Shown one piece after another: positions 44,990 through 55,018 of a stretch of 64,000 nt of DNA. The stretch lies in NCBI GenBank assembly GCA_033439685.1, contig JAUEDM010000001.1, positions 5,890,001 through 5,954,000 of the forward strand, in the 5' to 3' direction. The DNA is from Apodospora peruviana (Eukaryota > Ascomycota > Sordariomycetes > Sordariales > Lasiosphaeriaceae). The notes beneath the pieces are model-generated. The model was not told the DNA's origin. It ran no database searches and was given only the letters and a program-made list of their open reading frames with translations. Positions within the stretch are counted from its first letter, which is position 1; each line of letters starts with the position of its first letter. Made by a program: the position numbers and the translations under genes.

Positions 44990-45664
44990 GCGGTAAAACG
45001 AATAAAAGATCTCGGCGGGGAAACGATTTTGAATCGGCGGCGCTTAATTGGATGGCAGGAGGAGTCACGGCTTTCTTACCTTCGTCTGTATATATTGGGT
45101 GTGTTCATAATTTTGGGACATTTTATTGGGATTCGGGATACCTCGGTGGTTCTGTATTTCGTTTGGATTTGCTGGATTTGGAAATTTACTAGGAGCGATC
45201 AACTGAACGAGCAGAGTGAATGAATGAAGAAGAGAAAGAAGAGAAAGACCACAGGTCGGTACAGAGACAGAAAAGAAGGCAGATGGTGAACCCCTGCTGA
45301 TGGGATTGAAAGAAATGTAATCTTTTTCGATATGAGAAAGGATACCTATTCAAGGCTGAGCGGTTCGTTTTTGGTATATTTAGCCAGTTCCTGTATCGTC
45401 GTGTCTTTACTTTACCTTCGGTCTTTAGACTCAAGGGTCGGGAATTAATGCTATATTGAGAACCAGCTTCACATTCCCATTGAAACGAGGACTGACTCTG
45501 TTGTTTAGAAAACCAAGACTTCCGAACTTTAGTTAATAAGTCACTACTTAATGAATTCAATAGACTAGTAATACGGAGTCCCTTCTCACTTATAGACAAT
45601 AGCACGAGGTACGTAAGACCGGGCAGTTCATTAACCCACACCTACCTAGCAACCTACACGGTTT
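44990..45664. other. Shared 3' region of two convergent genes
   Basis: The OPT and molybdopterin synthase genes converge on this 675-base interval. It holds only short motif-free frames. Confidence 0.45.
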
Positions 45665-46341
45665 TTAACTCATACCGAGCGCGTGGCCATCAACTTGAGC
45701 CCCAGCTTCTTTTTCCGCCACATTCTGCCCTGGAATGCCATCCCGATTCGCCCGCCAGACACCTCCCTCGTCACCACCAAATTCCTCGCGCTTCCACACC
45801 TCGACACGGGCCTTGCACTCCTCGAGGGCCTCTTCACCGGCCCGCCACGCGGCCTGCCGGTGCGCCGACGACACGGCGATCAGGATGCTCTCCTCGCCGA
45901 TGGGCACGACGCCGAGGCGGTGGACCATGGCGATGCCCTTGAGGTCGTGTTTGGTCCGCACCGACTTGGCAATGGACAGCATGCTCCGCAGCGCGAGGGC
46001 CGCGTAAGCTGTGTACTGGAGTTCTTTGACTGGCTTGCCGGTGAAGTTGTCTCTTGTGGTGCCTTTGTGTATGCATTGTCAGCAAGAGAGTGAGTGGGTG
46101 AGGGATAAAAGGGGTTTTGGGGCTGGTAGAAACTGGAAGAAGGCCAGAGTATGGATAGGATGGATTGGTCGGTACCTGCAAATAAGACTATTGCGCCTGC
46201 GGCTGGACTACGCACGTGATCTATTATAGATTGGGCGTTGAGGTGGTCGTGTGTCAGGGCTACGTAGCACCCATCTTCGTCGAGCTGGTCGGTGGTGGTT
46301 GTGGTAGTGGTTGGTGGTTGATGGGTTGGGTCCGTTTCCAT
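45665..46341 (-). CDS. cnxH: Molybdopterin synthase large subunit (MoaE/MOCS2B)
   Basis: This is the catalytic subunit that, with the small sulfur-carrier subunit, converts precursor Z (cPMP) to molybdopterin in molybdenum cofactor synthesis. The cofactor serves nitrate reductase and related enzymes. The protein has about 187 aa in two exons, 46341-46176 and 46062-45665. The intron splits the diagnostic segment: splicing joins LFAG to TTRDNFTGKPVKELQYTAY. Then come the helix around ALRSMLSIA, VHRLGVVPIGEESILIAVSSAHR, and EVWKREEF with a conserved Lys at about 146 in the active-site region. The N-terminus has a run of Thr and is not conserved. It is divergent from the RBM gene, with about 760 bases between starts. 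The symbol follows Aspergillus usage. Confidence 0.95.
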
Positions 46342-47100
46342 TGTGGTGATGGTGTTTTTGGGGCAGAGGAAAGAAACGGGTTGTTACTATAGATGTAATT
46401 GCGTGTAATATCTCCGTACAATTAATTGTAGTGAGAGTTGTCCAAGTCTTCAAGAAAGAGTCTCGGTTACGAGTGAGAACATGAGAAGTCAGGGGGGGGG
46501 GGGGAGGCAGAAATTACTCTAAGGCGTGCGTGATAACGTGGGTCGTGGGGTAAATAAAGTCAGGAAAGGCTGAGTGAAGCCTTTCGGTTCTCTATCTCTA
46601 ATAAGATAAATCAGCAAGACTTTTATTTTCACTTAGAACAACTCTTGAACCTTTCAGTTTTGAACGGGAATTCACCGAAGACAGCCGCGGCTTTTAGACT
46701 CGACCAGACGTCGCTGAGGCTCGCTCATCGGGACTTCAGCAAGGTAGTATTCCGTAGTGTAATCCATACGGAGTTCTCCATTGCCGATAAGAAAATGTAA
46801 CTGGGGCGCCAATCCGCACTGTGCGAATGCACCGAATCGATCGAAACCCCACTACGAACTCCAACTCTAACTTCACTGCAGGGACCAGTCTTTCACTGAC
46901 AAAGCCCAGACCCGGACCTGCAGTACAAGTTCACTTCAACTTTCCGATACCCAAACTTCCAACTCGTGAAGTCGAGTCTCGAGACCTCTTCTATTCGTCA
47001 GATACTTTACATTCGGATTCAATTTTCGTTTTATAACTGCAGCTCGCCGATCTTATAGTACACACGAGAATAATCTTCGACACCGTTGCTACCGCGGGAG
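46342..47100. other. Divergent promoter region, cnxH / RBM gene
   Basis: This 759-base region between two divergent starts contains a run of 13 G at 46492-46504. No further gene was recognised. Confidence 0.5.
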
Positions 47101-50100
47101 ATGGAAGAAGGCTTCGGTCACCGGCGCGACTCACCGCGTCGTTACGACGGCCAGGGTCGAGACCGCGACCATGACTACCACCGGTCGAGATACGGTATCT
47201 TATCTCACGCTCAACACTTCCTTACCGGTGACGCAAGCTAACCTCATTCTCCAAGACCGTTCAAGCCCGCCAAGAGGGTTGAACTACGATGATGACGGCA
47301 TGGACGAAAGCGCCCATGCCGGACGGTACCGAGATGACCCGAGGCACTCGGGCGTGTACGACCGTAATCACAGCCGCGGGCGTAGCCGTAGCCCGGATCG
47401 AGTCCCTGGGGACCGCGGCCGCTCCTCGCGGGCCCAAAATGGGCCGAGGACGATCGTCCTTACCGATGTCCCAGAAGATGCCACGGAGCTGGATGTAAGT
47501 TGTAGCTATACCGGGTTGAACTTGACGTTGCCCACTTTGGGTTGCACAACACCTCCAAGAAACACCATTGACCTAGTTACCTCCCTTTCCTAGATTGAGT
47601 ATGGCCTCGAGTACGTCACCGAGGACCGCCATATGGCGGAACAGCTGGACCGCGTTCGATTCAACTACGACCATAATGGTGAGTGATCTGTTACTTGGCT
47701 ACCGCTTTACTCCATCCGATCTGTGAACCGAACGAGGAAGGTACTAATTGACAGCGAGCGTGGTTGCGAGGGGTGACTTTACGTATCGGATGAAAAGTCC
47801 AGTGCTTATAAATACCTACGTTGTTTTGATTACCTTTGCTTACTTCCTCTCACTCTCAAGGTCACCGCATCGCGTTTGTTGAGTTTTGGCGCGCCCACGA
47901 CGCTGAATATTTCATGAGCAAGTACCAACCTACCGTTACCTTTCCCCTTGAGCACTCTCGAGGCATCCAGTCGGAGCCTTTGACCTTCGAAATGTCTTTC
48001 CGCCGTAACGACGCGGAACGCTCTCGTGACCGCCGGCGCCGATCTCGAGAGCAGCGCACCGAGCAGAGATGGAACTGCCAGGTAAGTTTCCCCATCTGTT
48101 CTCCACGTTAGCTTTCTTCAATACGGCACAGCTGCCAGACCATGTCTTTTTTCTTATCTGGAATAGGGATTGTCGCAGGACAATGATATGGATGCGGATG
48201 ATGAATTGGATTCGGACGATGCATTCGCTTCAAGTGAAGCCGTCGATAAACCTACAGCAAGTGCTGATATGGGGCTGCTGTGGAGTACCGGTCACACGGT
48301 ATGTATACGGTCTCTTGGTTTAGTTACCAAATTTCCGGGATACCCTTCGTCGCCGAATGGCGTCGTATATTTCCTATCGTCGAACTTATATCACGCCCGA
48401 AGCACAGGACCATATACTAACCAGTGCAAAGTGCGGTATGGATAACTTTCGGCACAGAACTGCTTGTTTCAAATGCCACGCCGAGCGGCCAGGTAAGCAT
48501 TGATACCCACCCTCTCAGTCAAAATACAATCTAACATCTACAGCCGACAATGGACATGGCTATACTCTCAACCCGGCTCCCAGCCGAGTCTTGACAGGTG
48601 AATCCGACGAGGGCAAGCATGGCGAAGTCCATTACTACCTGGTGGTCCGGAATCTCGGAGCGACCGTCAACGAGCAGACTCTTGCAGATGGCGTCATGAA
48701 ACTATTCATCGACATTACAGCAGAGACGAACAAGCCTGCTCCCAAGAACAAGCTCAAGTCGACCGCCCCAATCACCAGGATTGGTGATCTCGGCGCGAAG
48801 CCTGGCTCGCTTCGTCGCGTCTTTTTGATGCGAGATTGCCAGAGCCAGCAGTCGCGAAAGTACGGCTTCGCTGAATTTGCGACGGTCGAAGATGCTCAAG
48901 GCGCGGTTGCCAAGTTCCACGCTTTGGGCGACAAGTTGACAATCGGCACCAGTGCCGACGTCAAAGTCAACTTTATTCATGCTGGAGTGTTTGTGGAGGC
49001 CCCGCCAAATGCAAACCCAATGTACACATTCACCCCCATCCACAACCCCTCCGTCCGCCTCAAGTACTGGGACCCAGAGGACCGATCATATCCTAGCATC
49101 CACAACGTCTCGATCGGTGTTGCATCCGACCATCCCAGTCCCGAAAAGCAGGACCTGAAGGAAGCTGCTCAACCCACAAATCGTGGCTCAAAGGTGAAAA
49201 AGCCGAAGAGAGATCAAGAGTCCGCCTCGGCCGCCATTCCGATCGCCATGAATCCCGAGATCCAGAGATGGCAGATGAAGTCTTTCGAGTTGCACGGTCA
49301 GGCCCAAAAGGCCGGTGCAGATTATAGGGTCTTTGGGAACAACGAACCCAAGCCGGTGCTGGAGACCTATGCCCAGAATGTCAAGAATGAGCAACCGGAA
49401 CCAGATGGTCCAGCTCATCCTCACTGGACTGACCAATACATATCGTATGGCGACTGGGATCGCTTCTCTTGCCTCATTTGCGACTGGGTGGCCCCGCCAC
49501 AGGAGACCCTTGACAAAGCCGGTTATCCCGAGATTACACGCGAGGTAGCGCTTATCGACCATGAGGTCCGCATCCACGACCACTACAAGGCCGTCGGTGT
49601 CAAGGAGAAGGCCGCAGCAAACCTTGCAGCCCTTGGTAGAGAGCCTCGAACCATCGTCCGTCGCCAGCCACGACTCAAGTCGGAACCCCTGAAGTCCTAC
49701 CTCTCGTACGCTGATTTGGAGGCTCTGCGCTGCGCCCTCTGCCGACGCAAATTTCCCGTCATCGAAGCGCTTTGGCGCCACGAGCAAGAGAGTGAGCTGC
49801 ACAAGAAAATGCTTGCGGTTCCAGGCAACAAGGAGCGCGCGGAGAAGGAGCTCAACGCCATTGGCAAGACACTGCATCGCATGTGTCCTGACAAGAAATC
49901 CCGGGAGCAGGAGCAGCAGCGTCCGCAATACCGCGATCGCGCCAAGGAGCGTCGCGAAGTCTTCGGACAACCAAAAAAGCCGGCGCCTGTCGCTGGCGAG
50001 AGAAAGAAGGAGCGTGCAGAGGCCGTCGCCGCCGAGGTACCTCTGGAAAAGAAGAGCAAGGGCGCTGATATCCTGGCCAAGATGGGCTGGACTGCCGGTG

Positions 50101-50297
50101 TGGGACTGGGCGCCGAGGGCACTGGTCGAACTGAAGCAATTGCGACCGAGGCATACGCTCCCGGCGTTGGTCTGGGTGCAGAGGGTAGCAAGCTTGGCGA
50201 TGCCGCCGAAGAGGCTGCTCGCAAGACTCGGGGTAACCCATCTGACTTTGTTGAGAAGACTCGCGACAAAGCTCGTGAGAGGTTTGAGAAGTTGTAA
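47101..50297 (+). CDS. RNA-binding splicing factor, RBM5/RBM10-like
   Basis: This is a nuclear pre-mRNA splicing protein of about 861 aa. Seven exons fit: 47101-47194, 47256-47494, 47594-47678, 47861-48081, 48167-48298, 48432-48492 and 48544-50297. An Arg/Ser/Asp-rich N-terminus precedes RRM1 (RTIVLTDVPEDATELDIEYGL...RIAFVEFWRAHDAEYF). An RS-like stretch follows, then a RanBP2-like zinc-finger remnant (WNCQ ... CGMDNFRHRTACFKC). RRM2 begins YYLVVRNLGATVNEQTL. Two zinc-binding segments come next: CLICDWVAP...H and CALCRRKFPVIEALWRHEQES (C2H2). The C-terminal G-patch starts ILAKMGWTAGVGLGAEG. This order is that of RBM5/RBM6/RBM10 proteins, which act at the spliceosomal A complex. Exon 5 is phase 0 at both ends and splits the first zinc finger, so its use is uncertain. 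Confidence 0.85.
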
Positions 50298-51427
50298 TTG
50301 TGGTGTGTGTGGACATGTATATATACTGTATTATGAACGAATCGGACGTCCGCTGAAGGGGTAAGATGGAGGTTGATATGTGTTTCAAAAAGGCGCAACA
50401 ATACGTCTTGGGAAGTCAAGCCTTGAAAGGGAAAATTCCGGGGTGAAGGAGGGAGCATATGGGTTTGAAACGGCGCAAAAATGTGCTTTGGGAGGTTAAA
50501 TGTTGCCTTTGACATGGCAAAAGAAGGCGTTTTAGGCATAACGATGTCTGTTTAAATAGAGTAGCAAATATACCCCCGCGTTGAGTTTCCTGTCTCTTGC
50601 TTCAAAGTATCTGCGTCTAAATAATGTGGCATATACCGGTGCATCTGCGTCATTGATGGACCTAAATGGCTCTTTGATAGGGCTATGTGCTTAGAGTTAG
50701 GCCTCCGGGCGATGACAGAGACCCTGATGGCCCCTTTCGAACTAATAGGCCCGCCGAGTGCCTTATTTGCTTATTGATCTCTTCTTGCTCATCTCAAAGC
50801 ACTCCGTCCTCGCCGTAGGTAAGGTAATTATATTTAGTTGGGATCTATATGACATATCTTATTGTCCTGTATACCTTTCTACTTCTCTCCACCGAGACAG
50901 CAACCAATATCAACAACGAAATAAATGCCCTTCCTTGCCCTCTCTTTTAAGTTCGAATGACTTAGGCCATCTTGCGTGTCATGTACCTTGCCAACCTTGG
51001 TAGCTAAATCCCAAAACCATCAGATCCGTAAATACGTGAACCCAAACTCATGTAGCCATGAAAATATCTCCCCACCAGACCATACAAGTATCTCTTTACA
51101 GCATCTTCCAAAGACTGCTCTGGTGGTTTCTTTCTTTCCAAAAGAATCTATACCCCGGTCAACAACGCCGATACAATGCGAGGAAGCCCAACCCAATATT
51201 TTTGTGAAAACTCCAAGCCATAGCCACCAAAAGCCAATAACCCGAGTTCTTCCCCATGGGAAAACACCATGGATATAAATACCAGACGCTAGCAAAACGC
51301 CCCAGGTATACAATAGAAGTGAAGAAAGAAAAGAAAAGAAAAATGAAGAAACACAGCGTCAACATCAACATCATATCGTAACAATAACACCATCCGTCGT
51401 CATTCTTTTCTGTCAGTCATGCATCCA
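50298..51427. other. Intergenic between convergent genes
   Basis: This 1130-base interval separates the 3' ends of the RBM and DUF3433 genes. No exon or RNA was recognised. Confidence 0.45.
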
Positions 51428-54154
51428 TCAGACCAAGAACCCCTTCGCGGCACCTCTTCCCCTACGGATCTGACTCTTCCGCACCTTCCTCTTCTCCGTA
51501 AACCTCCTCGCCCTACGTATCCCCAACGTCACCTCTTCACCAGTCCCAGGCCCAAACATCCACCTGGGCTGCGTCTCCGGCGTCCCCTTCGTCAAGCCCA
51601 TCTTGCCCAACATCTCCTCCCGTGTGCGGCACTGCTTAAACGACAAGTCGTTCAGCAGGTCATCGTTAGCCAGAAAGCTGACAATCTCCGCCAGACACCC
51701 CACGGCGTGTGGTAGCCTGAAGGAGCGGCGGTTGGGAAACAGTCCCACAAGTGCGACAAAGTACAACACCAGTAGTGCCAAGACGATCGCAAGCGCACCT
51801 ATGTTGGGGAAGATGCGCACCACGCCGTCGGGCGCCGTCAGGGCCATAAACATACCGCCCGCCAGGATGGGGATCAGCACAAATATGGTCGAGAGGAACG
51901 ACAACGCCGCCGCTCTCCAGTGTTTGTTAACCAGTGCGTGCAGGCTGCTTTGGATCGGCCCGCAGGCCGCATAGTCGACGAGGAGCGAGTGTTCGGCCCG
52001 CGCGCCGCGGGGGAAGTCGTCAGCCAGTGCGGCCCACGGCTGCAGGATGCGCAGGCTCAGGTCGAGCGACTGGAAGAGCAAGAACACTATCATGCCTAGC
52101 AACGACGGGAGAAAACTGTACAGGAAGTCGGCAGCCGAGAAAGCCCCGCGTCCGGGGGCGGCGGAGAGCCAAGGTAGAAAACCTCTCGTGACGTGCGTGG
52201 ATGGGAGAAACGAGACGACGAATAGCGCGAGCAGGAGGACGAATGCTGTGATGACGAAATACAGCAGCTGGTTGCTGCGCAGGCACCACGGCAAATGGCG
52301 GTATCGGGCTTGCGGAGAAGCACCTACCGATACCTCCACGTCGTGCTCGCCTGTGAACAAGCCCGCAGAAGTCATCATGGCCTGCTTCTCCTTGTCGTGG
52401 TGGTGGTGCTTCTGCTGCTGCTGCTTCATCATTCCCTTGCCAGGTAGTTGGTCGAGCACCGGGGCGGAGCTGGCGTTGTCGGTTGGAGTTCCGAGGGTGT
52501 ACCAGAAGCCTGGTCGTCCATCCCGCCACGTCCAGTAACCCAGTCTGACGTTAGTCTGTCGGCGCAGGGCAAACCGGATCCCGTCCCGCGTTCCAGCGAT
52601 CTGGGTGCCTCGGTAATCATCCGCGGTGTTGGTGTCGGAGACCATGGCAATGATGTCGGCCAGGGATCTCGGATCCCACATGAGGCCAGTCTTCTCGACT
52701 GTAGCCCAGTGTCGCTCAATGATAATCGTCGAGAAGAACAAAGCCAGATATAACGCTACGAGGGCCCATGCAATGCCTTGCACGGTCCCCCATTTCCAGG
52801 CATCGTCCACCCAGATCACCGTGAACAGGGAGCTTTGCAACGGAATGGTGAAGTTCATCAACCAGGCAATGAAACTAGGTACCCAGACCGTCCACGGTCC
52901 ATCTAACCGCGGCCAGAGGAACGACTTCAGATATAAATCTTGGAAGATTGCGCCCTCCCGCTCTTCGGGCTCTTCGGACGCCAGGCGGGCGAAGGGTAAG
53001 ATCCGAAACATGGAAGCGATGATAAACTGTGAGTACAGCAGGATAACTGCTGACAGTAGTTGCGGTAATATGCGGAAGAGAAAATATTGCCCTCCATAAA
53101 TACTCGTGTATGCGAGAAGACCGTGGTGGACATGGGAATATATGGCGCAAAAGATGAGCGCAGCAATCATCATGAGACACAAGGTCATAAAAGCTATTAA
53201 CGATGGCGTTCGCAGCGCCAGTGGCCTAAAGTTCAGCTGCGGGAGCCCATTGGTCTTTGGCCCGCCAATTCGCGCGACAATGGCATCTCGGTCCAACGCC
53301 GTCCATTCATGCGGTTGAGCTGGTCGATTTCCAGCCTTCAGCAGAGTAGAGGCGAGAGAATCGGCCGAATCCCGCCGATTCGGTTCGAAATTGTGGAAGC
53401 GCCGGCCATTGTCGGTAACTTGGCCGGCGGGAATGTGTGTTTGCTGAGGGTGTGACGGAAATGGCACGGGCAGTGGTACCGGTACTGGCATTGGTATCGG
53501 CGCCGGGCCCGAAGCGTGCGCCTCCTGTTGCGGTTGCCACTGGTGGTCTTGTGGTACTAGCTGGGGCGGCTGTTGGTATTCCGTCCTCTGGCCAGGGGCG
53601 AAGAATCGAGTGACAGGGACGTCTCCTCCTCCGCTGGTGGAGGAGGAGGCGTCGCCTTCAGCTGAGTAGCCAGTATCCCGGTCACGCGTGAGAGCTTCGA
53701 TTGCGTATTGGATATACGGCGTGTCGTCGACGCCGGGAGTCACTATGCCAGCCAATCTGGCGACATCGTCCCGGAAGTCGGTCAACATAGCGGCGTTGAA
53801 TCCTGCCTCCCAGGCTGGTGGCTGATTCACGAAAAAGGGTAGAAGTGGTGGTAGATCGGGCGTGGCGCGACGGACCGGCGCTTGAACGACTACCGGGCGT
53901 GCATACGCCGCCTGCGCGACCACGGCAGGTCCAGAGAGACGGTCGGGGCCGTATATCTCGGTCTCGGAAGACGAAAAGAGAGACGGCGGAGATGGCGCGT
54001 GTGGAATTACCGTTGGTTGTGGAGATGGCGATGATGTGAGGTGGGAGGGCGCATACCCGTAGTCCACCAGGTCGTCGTCGATGCGGCCACCGTCGTCCTG
54101 CGAAGGGCGAAGTGTTGCGTCTGAGTGGTTTGACTCTGGTCTTGAGCTTGCCAA
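51428..54154 (-). CDS. DUF3433 multi-spanning membrane protein
   Basis: This is a single open frame of 908 aa. The N-terminal 300 residues are disordered and Pro/Gln/Ser-rich. Two related membrane blocks follow. The first (about 318-480) contains LRTPSLIAFMTLCLMMIAALIF, ILPQLLSAVILLYSQFI and the region around PRLDGPWTVWVPSFIAWLMN. The second (about 628-780) contains LLYFVITAFVLLLALFVVSFLPST and ends with further TM segments near FPNIGALAIVLALLVLYFVAL. Between them are VEKTGLMWDPRSLADIIAMVSD and RLGYWTWRDGRPGFWYTLG, which are hallmarks of fungal DUF3433 proteins. The C-terminus is basic (RRARRFTEKRKVRKSQIRRG). The family is fungal-specific with no established function. The duplicated arrangement is usual for it. 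Confidence 0.88.
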   Translation of the reverse strand: MASSRPESNHSDATLRPSQDDGGRIDDDLVDYGYAPSHLTSSPSPQPTVIPHAPSPPSLFSSSETEIYGPDRLSGPAVVAQAAYARPVVVQAPVRRATPDLPPLLPFFVNQPPAWEAGFNAAMLTDFRDDVARLAGIVTPGVDDTPYIQYAIEALTRDRDTGYSAEGDASSSTSGGGDVPVTRFFAPGQRTEYQQPPQLVPQDHQWQPQQEAHASGPAPIPMPVPVPLPVPFPSHPQQTHIPAGQVTDNGRRFHNFEPNRRDSADSLASTLLKAGNRPAQPHEWTALDRDAIVARIGGPKTNGLPQLNFRPLALRTPSLIAFMTLCLMMIAALIFCAIYSHVHHGLLAYTSIYGGQYFLFRILPQLLSAVILLYSQFIIASMFRILPFARLASEEPEEREGAIFQDLYLKSFLWPRLDGPWTVWVPSFIAWLMNFTIPLQSSLFTVIWVDDAWKWGTVQGIAWALVALYLALFFSTIIIERHWATVEKTGLMWDPRSLADIIAMVSDTNTADDYRGTQIAGTRDGIRFALRRQTNVRLGYWTWRDGRPGFWYTLGTPTDNASSAPVLDQLPGKGMMKQQQQKHHHHDKEKQAMMTSAGLFTGEHDVEVSVGASPQARYRHLPWCLRSNQLLYFVITAFVLLLALFVVSFLPSTHVTRGFLPWLSAAPGRGAFSAADFLYSFLPSLLGMIVFLLFQSLDLSLRILQPWAALADDFPRGARAEHSLLVDYAACGPIQSSLHALVNKHWRAAALSFLSTIFVLIPILAGGMFMALTAPDGVVRIFPNIGALAIVLALLVLYFVALVGLFPNRRSFRLPHAVGCLAEIVSFLANDDLLNDLSFKQCRTREEMLGKMGLTKGTPETQPRWMFGPGTGEEVTLGIRRARRFTEKRKVRKSQIRRGRGAAKGFLV

Positions 54155-55018
54155 TTGCTGCGAATCGGGTCCTAGAAGGCGGTGGCAATCATGAATGAGC
54201 TACTCTGCATCAAATCACAGCTCAAAGACAGGGACAGCGCAACAAGAGGACAACTCAACACATACGAGGCTGTTCCACATAGTCGAAGTTTGAGTTCTGG
54301 AGGTTCATGCTTGGGACGACTGAGATTGGAGAACAAGACGCAGGCGACCTCCACTTGGACCGATCGATGTCCAATTGCCAGTGCTGGATGCAAATGCAGA
54401 CGCAGAGATAGACGCAGGAGAGGAACGCATCATGCGGGACTGCACAAGAATCAAATATGGTTGGAGGAAGCTAGCGTTGATCGCTGGCCTCACTTTGCGA
54501 AGAGGTTGGGCTAGGCTCGTCGAGATGCTTCGAATTTGGAAGGTTGGGCAAGCTGCCAGCCACCAGCTTTGGCAGCCAAACCAGGCGCCTGACCCCGGAC
54601 ACACCGCAACCCATGAAGGGCTGAAGGAAAAAGAAAAGTGAATCTTACCATAGCGCAGTCCAATTCAATTGGTATCACATTATGCATTCAGTCTTTTCAT
54701 CTCAATTTGGTGATGTTTGCCATGAGCTGTGAGATGAACGAGGTTAAAGTTGAAGAACAATGATGAGAGGTCCGACCGATGAACGGGCCCGTCTCCGCTG
54801 AAGAGGGGCAAAAAAGAAGCTTGGAAACGAACTGTGCGGGACACCCCACGTCACTTCCAGGCACGCCTTCAACAAATCTCACGCCACATCCCGCTCGGGG
54901 CCGCCATCCAATCACACAACGGCCCAAACGCTCGCTAACAAGAAACAACGCGGCTGGCATGCAGGTCCCCAAACGCTCCAAACGCCTTACGACGCAATGA
55001 TCCCCAAATCATATGTTA
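54155..55018. other. Intergenic, no gene recognised
   Basis: This lies between two minus-strand genes and should include the DUF3433 promoter and the choline kinase 3' flank. No feature was recognised. Confidence 0.45.

Noticed and set aside
46492..46504. Run of 13 G as a possible regulatory structure
   Set aside because: A mononucleotide run alone, with no other G-runs at quadruplex spacing nearby, is not enough to call a function. It may also be a length artefact.
49697..50539. 280-codon minus-strand frame opposite the RBM gene
   Set aside because: It overlaps the conserved zinc-finger and G-patch coding sequence and has no motif of its own.
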